The notes: generated by a model not told the origin, from the letters alone. Numbered from the stretch's first letter, positions 1 through 7,061 are shown. The stretch: 64,000 nt of DNA from Rhodocyclaceae bacterium (GCA_020445745.1 JAGRGB010000125.1:27867-91866); one strand, 5' to 3'. A program made the numbers and translations.

Positions 1-44
1 ATGAACTCGGCCCGCAGTTGGCGCGCGTAGTCGTGCTCAAGCAT
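1..44 (-). CDS. 5' end of an unidentified gene, cut by the window edge
   Basis: Only the first 14 codons are visible, reading MLEHDYARQLRAEF. The ATG at 42-44 is preceded on the minus strand by an AAGGGGG-like ribosome binding site and overlaps the stop of the upstream gene by 8 bases, so it is very likely the third gene of the leftward operon that starts at 2189. No function can be assigned from so short a stretch. Confidence 0.5.
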   Translation of the reverse strand, partial: MLEHDYARQLRAEF

Positions 45-687
45 CGCCGCCCCCTTCGCCCACCTGGGCAAGCTCGCGCCGCACCGAACGGACGAAGCGC
101 TCGCTGCGCTTCGCAATCCGCTTGGTCGCCTTCGCCCGCTCGGGCGTCATCACCGCCGGACCGAGGTCCACGCCCTGGATGATCTGCACCTCTACCACCA
201 GCCCGCGCCGCTGCAGAGCCGCCCTCAGGTCCTCGAATCGGCCGGCGAACTCCGCGTGTTCAGTGGCGATCGCATAGACCCGGCTGGCCACCTTCTGCAG
301 GTGCTCGATCGGCGTATCGGGCAGGCTCGCCAGCGTCATCGCCTCCAGCAACTCGGCCAGCAGGCCCTCGCGCGCCTCGCGGTCCCGGTCGAGCTGGTAG
401 ATCTGCCTCAGCTCGCCCTCGATGGCGTTGATCTCGCCGTCGTAGTGGTGCGGCAGCAGCTCCAGCGCCAGGTCGACAAGGCATTCCGCGTCGCTGGCCT
501 CGTCGGCATCGACGCCGTCGAGGCGGCTCCACCGCTCGATCATCCCGGCGTGCAGTGCCCTCAGCACCGCCCGAGCCCGGCGCACGCGCTCGCTCGCCTC
601 GTTGAGATGCTCTTCGGCTTCGTGGGTGATTGACCGCGCCCGCTCGGAAAATCCGAGCCCATCCACCTTGCAAGTCGTCGCGTTCAT
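37..687 (-). CDS. Hypothetical alpha-helical protein of an accessory operon
   Basis: The 216-residue product is charged and appears almost entirely helical, with heptad-like stretches around residues 15-45 and 80-150 and a basic tail near 180-205 (several KR and RR pairs). It has no signal peptide or membrane segment. The start overlaps the stop of the gene before it in an ATGA arrangement at 684-687, so the two are translationally coupled. I do not recognise a family. The position beside a DNA-binding-like protein and a further coupled gene suggests a plasmid- or integrative-element-type operon. A structural or nucleic-acid-binding role is only a guess. Confidence 0.75.
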   Translation of the reverse strand: MNATTCKVDGLGFSERARSITHEAEEHLNEASERVRRARAVLRALHAGMIERWSRLDGVDADEASDAECLVDLALELLPHHYDGEINAIEGELRQIYQLDRDREAREGLLAELLEAMTLASLPDTPIEHLQKVASRVYAIATEHAEFAGRFEDLRAALQRRGLVVEVQIIQGVDLGPAVMTPERAKATKRIAKRSERFVRSVRRELAQVGEGGGDA

Positions 688-2189
688 TTCGAGCCCTCCC
701 GGCCGAGCCAGAAGCGCGCGTGAAGGTCGTAACGGGCGGCCTGCAGACCTGGGGCATAGCGCCTCTCGGCGATCTCCCTCGCTTCGTCCTCGATCGCCTG
801 CACCAAGTCATCGACCTCGCTGTCTGTCGCGTACCTCAATATGAGCTTGAGCAATTCGAGACCGTAAAAGCGGCGCTTTCCCAGCGTCGCCCCGGCCGGC
901 GCCGCCAGCTCGTCGACGCGCACCAGCAAGTGGCGCGGCAGCCGCTCGTTCCCCAGGCCCTCCGGCTGCGGCGATCCATCATCCCATGCCACCGAGCACG
1001 AGCTGTCGCCGTACACTTTGACAACCCGGCCTGGCCGCGCGGCGAAGGCGCTGCGCACCCGGTCGCCGGGGGCCAGGTCCGCCCCCTCGTCGCCGGCCGG
1101 GCCGAGGCGCGCTTCGTTCAGGTCGTGGATGCTCGCCTTGACGGCGGCAGCGGCGGGCTCGGGGGAGATTGGCGGCTCAATATTGAGCCGCGAAGCGTCG
1201 CGGTCGCTGGGCTCAATTTTGCGCTCAGTGGCGGTCTCAGGGTTCATCGCCATGCCGCCGAGCTTCAGCCACCGCAGCACCAGGCGCCCAGCCGTCTCAC
1301 GCTGCGGGAGGCGCGCATACAGCGCCACGCATTCCGCCAACAATTCGACCCCGCGCGGGGAAAGCAGACGAACCGGATGCGGAAAGCCCGAGGTCATAGC
1401 CATTACCGTGAACTCGTCGCCTTCGAGCTTGTAGCGGCTCAGCAAGCGATGGACCTCTCCCTTGTCGAAGCCAAGCCCCAATATCTTGGTCACATCGGTC
1501 AGACGCATCCATGCCGCGCCACGGAAGGAGAGCAAATGAACATGCTCGCCGTTGACCACATCCGACCGAAGATAGTCCGCCTTGCCCACGACCTCGCCCG
1601 ACCCTTCGGCGCCGGTCTGCGACTCGTCGCTTGCGGATTGGCCCTTGGGCAACCCACCCGCGTTTTCGGGAATCACCACGGCCTTCGCCCGCCGGGTTTC
1701 GATCGCATCGGAGAGCACCGGGCGCAGATGTTCGACCTTCTTGAAACTCATGAGGTCTTGCACGCGCAGATTTTCGAATTCGCCGGATTCGAACAGCTCT
1801 GACAACTCTTCGGCTTCGAGCCGGCCGAGCATGCCGACACGCCAGCGCCCCAGCCGGGTCAGTCTTTCCATGGCCTCGGCGGACAGATTCGCTTCCTGAA
1901 CCTTCGTGGCGGCTCTCACCACTTGATTGGCCCACGCGGGCTTTACGCCCACCTGTTCGAGCGAACGGTGATATTTCCCGCCCCGCCCGGCGATCCCGCG
2001 CAAGCGGACGATCAGATGGCCGGCTTCAAGCATGGACTGGACCGCATCCGCCGGGCCGTTGGTCTTGTTGTCGAGCTGGACTCGGATCTGCTTTATCAGC
2101 TCGCCGAGCGCTTTGTCGCTGGAATGTGCGGGCGCCTGCGCGCCCTCGGGTGCCGGCGTCTCGCCGGACTTGTTGAAGAGATCAGCCAT
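684..2189 (-). CDS. Probable DNA-binding protein of an accessory element (unknown family)
   Basis: This 501-residue protein is the first gene of the leftward operon and has a strong AGGAGG ribosome binding site at 2195-2200. Three parts can be seen. Residues about 25-150 are helical and resemble DUF3102-like proteins of mobile elements, with a LEAG...LR pattern and repeated short helices. Residues about 205-315 look like a small antirepressor or BRO-N-like domain, with an RLTDVTKILG stretch and a PVRLLSPRGVELLAE stretch. Residues about 375-420 form an SH3/KOW-like patch (PGDRVR, then RVVKVYGD), followed by a helical tail. Proline- and alanine-rich linkers separate them. These resemblances are weak and from memory. 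The leader contains several hairpins and a terminator, so expression is probably controlled at the RNA or operator level. Confidence 0.75.
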   Translation of the reverse strand: MADLFNKSGETPAPEGAQAPAHSSDKALGELIKQIRVQLDNKTNGPADAVQSMLEAGHLIVRLRGIAGRGGKYHRSLEQVGVKPAWANQVVRAATKVQEANLSAEAMERLTRLGRWRVGMLGRLEAEELSELFESGEFENLRVQDLMSFKKVEHLRPVLSDAIETRRAKAVVIPENAGGLPKGQSASDESQTGAEGSGEVVGKADYLRSDVVNGEHVHLLSFRGAAWMRLTDVTKILGLGFDKGEVHRLLSRYKLEGDEFTVMAMTSGFPHPVRLLSPRGVELLAECVALYARLPQRETAGRLVLRWLKLGGMAMNPETATERKIEPSDRDASRLNIEPPISPEPAAAAVKASIHDLNEARLGPAGDEGADLAPGDRVRSAFAARPGRVVKVYGDSSCSVAWDDGSPQPEGLGNERLPRHLLVRVDELAAPAGATLGKRRFYGLELLKLILRYATDSEVDDLVQAIEDEAREIAERRYAPGLQAARYDLHARFWLGREGSK

Positions 2190-2204
2190 GATGGCCTCCT
2201 ATGC

Positions 2205-2259
2205 TTCGATGACTAGTCGAATCGCCCCGAAGGGCGGCCGGGTGCTAGTCACTGAGCAC
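2205..2259 (-). promoter_or_regulatory. Three hairpins in the leader of the accessory operon
   Basis: Immediately upstream of the AGGAGG site lie three inverted repeats. The first is TTCGA-TGACTAG-TCGAA at 2205-2221. The second is CGCCC-CGAA-GGGCG at 2223-2236, which on the transcribed minus strand reads C(UUCG)G, an unusually stable tetraloop. The third is GTGCTAGTCACTGAGCAC at 2242-2259, with 5-bp arms. The first and third both contain TGACTAG or its complement. They could be operator sites, RNA hairpins controlling translation, or protein-binding hairpins such as those at transfer origins. Confidence 0.55.
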
Positions 2260-2363
2260 AGGGTTCAGCCGGTTGATTCCCCCCCTTGCGGAGGGTCTTG
2301 TATTCACCGACACCCGGCCATGGAAACTGATTGATAGCCCTTCCGACGACGGATCACGGGCGC

Positions 2364-2389
2364 AAAAAAACCACGGCTGACGGGCGTGG
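2364..2389 (-). terminator. Intrinsic terminator inside the leader of the leftward operon
   Basis: Read on the minus strand, CCACG (2389-2385) pairs with CGTGG (2375-2371) around a 9-base loop and is followed by seven T residues (2370-2364). No minus-strand gene ends here: the next gene on this strand starts 175 bases further on at 2189, and the gene on the other side is divergent. It is therefore either a leader attenuator for the operon or an insulator against read-through from a small RNA. Confidence 0.55.
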
Positions 2390-2481
2390 GGCGTTGCCGC
2401 CTGTACCTGGAGTGACTAGCTCCATCCGCTTTCACGGACAGACGAAGGGTAAGCGATCAGAGAGCTAAAAGCAATCGATGT

Positions 2482-2536
2482 GGATACAATAATACCCGCC
2501 GCGCCGTCAAACGCGCGCCCGGATAAAATAGTATCC
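2482..2536 (+). promoter_or_regulatory. Two operator-like repeats overlapping candidate -10 boxes
   Basis: GGATAAAATAGTATCC at 2521-2536 is an inverted repeat (GGATA/TATCC, 6-base spacer). A near copy, GGATACAATAATACCC, lies at 2482-2497, with starts 39 bases apart. Each contains a good -10-like hexamer (TAAAAT and TACAAT). The downstream copy ends 17 bases before the ATG at 2554. The arrangement fits autoregulation by a small DNA-binding protein, possibly the product of the next gene. Confidence 0.5.
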
Positions 2537-2553
2537 GCTGTGAGGAGCCACCC

Positions 2554-3117
2554 ATGAAGCTTCATGTCTCCCTGCGCGGGAAGCGCACAACCGTCACGAT
2601 CCCGGATGAACTGGCGTGGTTGATGATGGCCCGGATCAACTGCCTAGACTCCCAGCTTGGCAACCCCACAGGGCTGCGCAAGTGGATTCAGAAGACACTG
2701 CGCCGCGAGTCCGACCATGTGCCGGAACGGATGCTAAGCCAGTGGCTGCAGGCGCGGATAATCAATGAAATTGCCGATCCGGCCCTGCTCCCGCGACGCG
2801 ATGGCATCGTTTGCCTCATGCGCGGCTTTGCAGCCACACGCAAGAACCCGGCGCTGGTTGCCATGGACAGCTTGCCGAGCGCGAAAGATATCGCGGAACT
2901 AGCTGACGTCCCGCCAGCCTCCTCGCCTCCAACGGCAAAGGCGAAGACTCCTCGCAACCGCTTGAAGCCACAGCACGAGACCACGCCCAATGACCCATTG
3001 GATCTGTCTCGAATCGGCCCCGCCGAAGGCGAAGACATGGCCACCGCCGTCGCGAAGTCCATGCGTAAGGCGCGGTTGTCTCCCAAGGCCCGACCCGGGA
3101 AACCGCAAGTCGCGTGA
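2554..3117 (+). CDS. Small putative DNA-binding protein of the accessory region
   Basis: The 187-residue product starts at an ATG with a GAGGAG site at 2542-2547. The N-terminus (KLHVSLRGKRTTVTIPDEL) looks like the strand and first helix of a ribbon-helix-helix protein, followed by a GLRKWIQKTLRRE segment. Residues from about 115 onward are rich in proline, lysine and alanine and look disordered. The two inverted repeats just upstream are plausible operators for this or a related protein. No clear family match comes to mind, so the regulator assignment is inference from fold-like pattern and context. Confidence 0.6.
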   Translation: MKLHVSLRGKRTTVTIPDELAWLMMARINCLDSQLGNPTGLRKWIQKTLRRESDHVPERMLSQWLQARIINEIADPALLPRRDGIVCLMRGFAATRKNPALVAMDSLPSAKDIAELADVPPASSPPTAKAKTPRNRLKPQHETTPNDPLDLSRIGPAEGEDMATAVAKSMRKARLSPKARPGKPQVA

Positions 3118-3127
3118 AGCGGCATTA

Positions 3128-3159
3128 CCTCAAATCGTGCGTCAACGCACGATTTGAGG
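3128..3159. repeat. Perfect 15-bp inverted repeat
   Basis: CCTCAAATCGTGCGT at 3128-3142 and its exact complement at 3145-3159 are separated by two bases. The repeat starts 10 bases after the stop codon of the preceding gene. There is no T-run after it, so it is not a typical intrinsic terminator. It could be a strong RNA hairpin protecting the 3' end, or a recombination or protein-binding site of the mobile region. Confidence 0.7.
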
Positions 3160-3215
3160 AAGCAACCCGCCGCGCGAAGCGACCCTGATCGAGTTCGTAC
3201 TTGGCGGCACGGTGC

Positions 3216-3243
3216 AAAAAAAAACGGCCAAATTGGCCTTTTT
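3216..3243. terminator. Bidirectional intrinsic terminator
   Basis: GGCCAA (3226-3231) and TTGGCC (3233-3238) form a stem flanked by an A-run (3216-3224) on one side and a T-run (3239-3243) on the other. It lies between the 3' ends of the convergent genes at 2554-3117 and 3299-3562, exactly where a shared terminator would be expected. Confidence 0.75.
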
Positions 3244-3298
3244 CACGAACGGTTCTCCATTTACACCGTCGCAGCCAGACCCGCCACATTGGCGATTT

Positions 3299-3562
3299 TC
3301 AGTAGTCATCTCGGTCCCGCCACCGAGCGTTCCTGACGGCCCGCGCTGCCGCCAGCTCGCGACACAGCCACGCCGTCGCCTTGCGCGCCTCCCGGCCCAG
3401 CTCGGGCGAGCCTTGCCAGGTCTTCGCCGTCAGCGCATCCTCCATCGGCACCAGGTCGGCGCCGCACTGCATCTCCACGCTCGCCGCCAGGTACAGCCAC
3501 GCCTGCGCCAATGCGTTCATCTGCCCTTCGATCTGCGCCAACCGCGCCTGAGTGCTGTCCAT
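3299..3562 (-). CDS. Small hypothetical protein
   Basis: The 87-residue product begins MDSTQARLAQIEGQ and is helical, with a tryptophan-rich second half and a charged C-terminal RWRDRDDY. The ATG at 3562 is preceded by GAGGGGCGG. A longer frame would begin at 3598, but that codon lies inside the likely promoter at 3594-3621, so the shorter start is preferred. The gene ends at the bidirectional terminator. I do not recognise its family. It shares the accessory-region setting of its neighbours. Confidence 0.6.
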   Translation of the reverse strand: MDSTQARLAQIEGQMNALAQAWLYLAASVEMQCGADLVPMEDALTAKTWQGSPELGREARKATAWLCRELAAARAVRNARWRDRDDY

Positions 3563-3593
3563 GGTCCGCCCCTCGCTGAGTTCCGACGCACCC

Positions 3594-3621
3594 AGCATAG
3601 GCCCGCAAACCAGTCTTTCAC
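3594..3621 (-). promoter_or_regulatory. Candidate sigma-70 promoter for the 87-residue protein gene
   Basis: On the minus strand, GTGAAA (3621-3616) and TATGCT (3599-3594) are separated by 16 bases and lie about 32 bases upstream of the chosen ATG at 3562. Confidence 0.4.
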
Positions 3622-3703
3622 CGCTTCCAGCCCGCTATTTGTTTCGACCCGACTCGCCAGTCCGGCTTCCAGAATCCCAGGCACTTAGCCCCTCGCCACC
3701 GGC

Positions 3704-3709
3704 TACAAT
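3704..3709 (+). promoter_or_regulatory. -10 box TACAAT just upstream of a start codon
   Basis: TACAAT lies only six bases before the ATG at 3716, so a transcript from it would start at or next to the start codon (leaderless). The box sits within the short inverted repeat GGCT-ACAATCG-AGCC (3701-3715). No good -35 hexamer is visible. Confidence 0.35.
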
Positions 3710-3715
3710 CGAGCC

Positions 3716-3886
3716 ATGACCGCCGACAACCGCCCCCGCATGCTCACCCCCGCCGAGGTGAAGGCCCTGCGCGACTCGAAACGCCAGATCCACCGCCGGG
3801 TCGATGAACTACAGCAGCGCCCCAAGGCGACGAGCGCCCAGCCGCAACCAAAGGCAACCCATCACAGTCGATCGGGCGACGACTGA
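3716..3886 (+). CDS. Tiny hypothetical protein
   Basis: A 56-codon open frame begins MTADNRPRMLTPAEVKAL and ends HSRSGDD. The N-terminal half contains a likely helix with a basic face (RDSKRQIHRRVDELQQR), and the rest is polar and probably disordered. There is no ribosome binding site; the TACAAT box six bases upstream suggests a leaderless message. The composition is protein-like and similar short proteins are common in integrative elements, but no function can be named. It could also be a chance frame. Confidence 0.4.
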   Translation: MTADNRPRMLTPAEVKALRDSKRQIHRRVDELQQRPKATSAQPQPKATHHSRSGDD

Positions 3887-3900
3887 AGACCTCTTCGATT

Positions 3901-3918
3901 TGTGCCGACGTCGGCACA
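3901..3918. repeat. Perfect 18-bp palindrome TGTGCCGACGTCGGCACA
   Basis: The sequence equals its own reverse complement over all 18 bases. It lies 14 bases after the small gene at 3716-3886, in the gap before tupB and next to an AT-rich tract. It resembles a dimeric regulator's operator or an element end. It has no flanking T-run that would make it a terminator. Confidence 0.7.
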
Positions 3919-3967
3919 TTTGCCCGACCCTCCCGGCCTTTTGCCCTGTGCAATTCTTTTTATTTTT

Positions 3968-4039
3968 TATCCCATTCGTTCCCAAAATTTTCCTGTGTAT
4001 CCCATTTTTCCTGCTCACTACCCCTTCACTTATCCCTTC
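3968..4039 (+). repeat. Three TATCCC repeats in an AT-rich, pyrimidine-rich tract
   Basis: TATCCCATT occurs at 3968-3976 and 3998-4006, and TATCCCTTC at 4031-4039, so the starts are 30 and 33 bases apart (about three helical turns). The surrounding 3940-4045 tract is far richer in T and C than the rest of the window. It lies just downstream of tupB and may mark the junction between the accessory block and the core chromosome. Confidence 0.4.
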
Positions 4040-4044
4040 CCCCC

Positions 4045-4722
4045 TCACCAGCGCCGGATGTGGAAGGCCGCGGCGTTGAGTGCCAGCACGACGCTCATCA
4101 GCACGATGCCCAGCGCGATCGCCAGTGGCAGGTCGCCCTTGCTGGTCTCGAGGGCGATCGCGGTGGTCATCACGCGGGTCACGTGGTCGATGTTGCCGCC
4201 GACGATCATCACCGCGCCGACCTCCGACATCGCCCGGCCGATGCCGGCGAGCAGTGCCACCAGCAGCGAGTGTCGGCAGTCGTGGATCAGCGTCGTCACG
4301 CTCTGGCTGCGGCTGAAGCCCATCACCCGCAGCTCCGGCGCGTAGTCGCGCCAAGCGTCCTCGACGATCTGGCGGCTCAGCGCGGCGATCAGCGGCACCA
4401 CCAGCATCATCTGCGCGATCACCATCGCGCCGGGCGAGAACAGCAGGCCGAAACCGCCGAACGGACCGGAGCGCGACAGCGCCAGGTAGACGACGACACC
4501 GACCACCACCGAAGGCAGGCCCATCAAGCCGTTGACGACGACCACCAGCAGGTTGCGCCAGCGGAACTCCGCGACCGCCAGCCAGGCACCGAGGGGCAGC
4601 CCGATCAGTGCCCCGAGCAACACCGCGGTCATCGACACCCGCAGCGACAGCCAGACGATGTCGACCAGCTTGCTGTCGAAGCTGCCGAGCAGTCGCAGGG
4701 CTGCGAACAAGGTGTCGCTCAT
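4045..4722 (-). CDS. tupB: Tungstate ABC transporter permease TupB
   Basis: This 225-residue inner-membrane protein has about five hydrophobic helices. It has a classical ABC-permease loop near residues 155-180 (GRAMSEVGAVMIVGGNID), followed by the HVTRVMTTAIALETSKGDL stretch that is typical of TupB rather than of molybdate ModB. TupB forms the membrane channel of the TupABC tungstate importer, feeding W into cofactor synthesis. The gene is divergent from moeA, the molybdenum-insertion enzyme. The expected partners, binding protein TupA and ATPase TupC, are missing: the next DNA downstream is AT-rich and then accessory. The operon has therefore probably been interrupted, or its partners are elsewhere. 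A molybdate role cannot be excluded. Confidence 0.85.
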   Translation of the reverse strand: MSDTLFAALRLLGSFDSKLVDIVWLSLRVSMTAVLLGALIGLPLGAWLAVAEFRWRNLLVVVVNGLMGLPSVVVGVVVYLALSRSGPFGGFGLLFSPGAMVIAQMMLVVPLIAALSRQIVEDAWRDYAPELRVMGFSRSQSVTTLIHDCRHSLLVALLAGIGRAMSEVGAVMIVGGNIDHVTRVMTTAIALETSKGDLPLAIALGIVLMSVVLALNAAAFHIRRW

Positions 4723-4734
4723 CGTCGGGGCATT

Positions 4735-4764
4735 ATCATAGGACGCTCAGGTTCGCGATTTCAA
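4735..4764 (-). promoter_or_regulatory. Likely sigma-70 promoter of tupB
   Basis: On the minus strand TTGAAA (4764-4759) and TATGAT (4740-4735) are separated by 18 bases. The -10 box ends 12 bases before the tupB start codon, which implies a very short leader. Confidence 0.5.
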
Positions 4765-4807
4765 CCGGGCCCCGGTGGCGCCGGCCCGGATCGACGAGGA
4801 AACATCG

Positions 4808-6052
4808 ATGAGCAAGTCCCACCCCAATCCCCAGGATCCCAGACTCACCGTGGCCGCGGCGCGCGAGCACCTGCTGACCACGCTCGGCCCGGTCGCCGGC
4901 TGGGAATGCGTGGCGATCCGCGACGCCCTCGGGCGTGTGCTGTCGCGGCCGGTGATCGCACCCTTCGACGTACCGGCCCATGACAACTCGGCGATGGACG
5001 GCTACGCGGTGCGCTTCGAGGATCTCGCCGGCGACGGCGAAACCGCCCTCAGGCTGGTCGGCACCGCCTACGCCGGGCGCGCGTTCTCCGGCATCGTCGG
5101 CGCCGGCCACGCGGTGCGGGTGATGACCGGTGCGGTGGTGCCGAGCGGCTCCGACACCATCGTCGTCCAGGAGGTGACCCGGGTCGAGGGCGAACGGGTG
5201 GTCGTGCCGCCCGGCCAGAAGCGGGGCCAGAACCTGCGCCGCGCCGGCGAGGATCTGGCGCGCGGCAAGCCGGCGCTGGCCGCCGGCAAGCGCATCGGCG
5301 CTGCCGATCTCGGCCTGCTCGCCTCCCTCGGCGTCGCCGAAGTCACCGTGTTCCGTCGGCTGCGCGTCGCGTTCCTGTCCACCGGCGACGAGATCGCGTC
5401 GATCGGCAATCCGCTGGGGCCCGGCCAGGTGTACGACAGCAACCGCTACACGCTGCACGCCGCGTTGTCCGCGCTCGGTGTCGAGCTGGTGGACATGGGG
5501 GTCGTGCGCGACGAGCCCGAGCTCATCGAGCACGCCTTCCGCACCGCCGCAGCCAGCGCCGACGTGGTCATCACCTCGGGCGGCGTGTCGGTCGGCGAGG
5601 CGGATTTCGTGCGCGAGCTGATGGCGCGACTGGGCGAGGTGCGGTTCTGGAAGCTCGACATCAAGCCGGGAAGGCCGATGGCCTTCGGCCGCATCGGTGA
5701 CGCCTGGCTGTTCGGGCTGCCCGGCAACCCGGTCGCGGTGATGGTGAGTTACGCCCAGTTCGTGGTCGATGCGCTGCTGCGGCTGATGGGCGTCGATCCG
5801 CTGCCGCCGCGGCCTTTGTTCGAGGTGCCGTGCGACGACGCGATCCGCAAGAACCCGGGCCGCCGCGAGTTTCCCCGCGGTGAACTCTATCCCGGCGGGG
5901 GCGGCTGGCGGGTGCGACTGGCCGGCAACCAGGGCTCCGGCGTGCTGCGCTCGATGGCCGAGGCCAACTGCTTCATCGTTCTCGACGAGGCGTGCGGCAA
6001 CGTCGCCGCCGGCGATACCGTCAGCATCCAGCTATTCGACGGCCTGTTCTGA
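4808..6052 (+). CDS. moeA: Molybdopterin molybdenumtransferase MoeA
   Basis: This cytoplasmic enzyme inserts molybdate (or tungstate) into adenylated molybdopterin, completing the Mo cofactor. The 414-residue length is normal for MoeA. Recognisable parts are the N-terminal DNSAMDGYA motif near residue 60, the STGDEI motif near 190, SGGVSVGEADF near 257, GLPGNPVAV near 304 and the C-terminal beta domain. The start was placed at 4808 because GAGGA lies at 4796-4800; an in-frame ATG at 4775 lacks such a site. It is divergent from tupB, which fits a shared Mo/W theme. Its 3' end overlaps the convergent transporter gene by 21 bases. Confidence 0.95.
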   Translation: MSKSHPNPQDPRLTVAAAREHLLTTLGPVAGWECVAIRDALGRVLSRPVIAPFDVPAHDNSAMDGYAVRFEDLAGDGETALRLVGTAYAGRAFSGIVGAGHAVRVMTGAVVPSGSDTIVVQEVTRVEGERVVVPPGQKRGQNLRRAGEDLARGKPALAAGKRIGAADLGLLASLGVAEVTVFRRLRVAFLSTGDEIASIGNPLGPGQVYDSNRYTLHAALSALGVELVDMGVVRDEPELIEHAFRTAAASADVVITSGGVSVGEADFVRELMARLGEVRFWKLDIKPGRPMAFGRIGDAWLFGLPGNPVAVMVSYAQFVVDALLRLMGVDPLPPRPLFEVPCDDAIRKNPGRREFPRGELYPGGGGWRVRLAGNQGSGVLRSMAEANCFIVLDEACGNVAAGDTVSIQLFDGLF

Positions 6053-6961
6053 GGCGGCGACCTCGGGCGCGACCCGGCGCCGCCGGCGGATCGGCAGCAG
6101 CCGGCGCAGCGCGAGCCACTGGTGCAGCGCGAGACCGAGCAGGACCAGGGCGCTGCCCAGCCACACCCGGGCGTCGAGCACTTCGCCATTGACCTGCTGA
6201 CCCAGCACCAGCGCCAGCACCGGCGTCATCAGCGTCACCAGCGCGACCTGCGAGGCGGCCAGGTGCTTGATCACGTAGTAGTACAGCGTGAAGCTCAGCA
6301 GCGAGCCGAACACCCCGAGGTAGAGGATCGCGCCGATCGCCCGCGCCGGCGGGTCGGCAGGCAGCGTGCCGTCGCCGAGCCACCACTGCAGCGCGAACAT
6401 CGGCAGTGCCACCAGCAAGGTGCCGAGGGTCGTGGCGAGCGGCGGGTTGTCGCCGCCGATGCGCTTCAGCATGACCAGGCTGGCCGAATGCACCAGCGCC
6501 GCCAGCAGCAGCGCCAACAGCCCGGCGGTGCCGTCGGCCCCGTCGTCACCGCGCACGAAGATTGCGGCCAGTCCGGCGATGGCCAGCGCGATGCCGGCCA
6601 GCGCCCGCCGGCCCGGCGGCGGTTCGGCGCGCCACAGCGCGGCGATCAGCGAGGTCAGCAGCGGCGACAGACCGAAGATCACCGAGATCAGCCCCGAACG
6701 CACCTCGCCGGCCGCCCAATAGACCAGCGACATCGCCACGAATAGGCTGACGCCGCTCACCAGGTAAAGCGCGCGGGCGCGGGGGTGGAACGGCAGCGGC
6801 TTCCGCCACAGGGCGAGCAGCGCGACCGCCAGCGCGACGCTGACCAGCATCCGTGACAGCACCGCGAAACTGAAACCGACGCCATCGGCGCTCCATTGCA
6901 CGGCCAGCGGTGTGGTGCTCCAGGTCAGCACCAGGCAGATGTAGGCGGCGGGTACGGACAT
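6032..6961 (-). CDS. EamA/DMT family transporter
   Basis: The 309-residue protein has about ten hydrophobic helices arranged as two EamA repeats, the usual layout of drug/metabolite exporters of the inner membrane. The first repeat begins with TWSTTPLAVQWSADGVGF, and the C-terminus is a basic cytoplasmic tail (RRLLPIRRRRR). The substrate is unknown; relatives export amino acids or metabolites. The ATG at 6961 has a GAGGAAAG ribosome binding site. The gene is convergent with and overlaps moeA by 21 bases, and its coding DNA matches the neighbouring core genes in composition. Confidence 0.85.
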   Translation of the reverse strand: MSVPAAYICLVLTWSTTPLAVQWSADGVGFSFAVLSRMLVSVALAVALLALWRKPLPFHPRARALYLVSGVSLFVAMSLVYWAAGEVRSGLISVIFGLSPLLTSLIAALWRAEPPPGRRALAGIALAIAGLAAIFVRGDDGADGTAGLLALLLAALVHSASLVMLKRIGGDNPPLATTLGTLLVALPMFALQWWLGDGTLPADPPARAIGAILYLGVFGSLLSFTLYYYVIKHLAASQVALVTLMTPVLALVLGQQVNGEVLDARVWLGSALVLLGLALHQWLALRRLLPIRRRRRVAPEVAASEQAVE

Positions 6962-7032
6962 CGTCTTTCCTCGAATCGGCGCCTGCCGGGGCGGCCGGTG
7001 ATCGGTGGTGGCGGTGGGTGGCCTGCAGCGGC

Positions 7033-7061
7033 AAAAAAAAGACCGCGGTGGTGTTCCGCGG
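7033..7061 (-). terminator. Intrinsic terminator after the HD-GYP gene
   Basis: On the minus strand CCGCGG (7061-7056), a 7-base loop and CCGCGG (7048-7043) are followed by GA... read as TC and then eight T residues (7040-7033). It lies about 200 bases beyond the stop codon of the leftward HD-GYP gene and upstream of the transporter gene, separating the two transcription units. Confidence 0.75.

Noticed and set aside
3886-4044. A tRNA-type integration target at the accessory-core junction
   Set aside because: The AT-rich tract before tupB has no tRNA-like acceptor or T-loop sequence, so no tRNA target could be supported.
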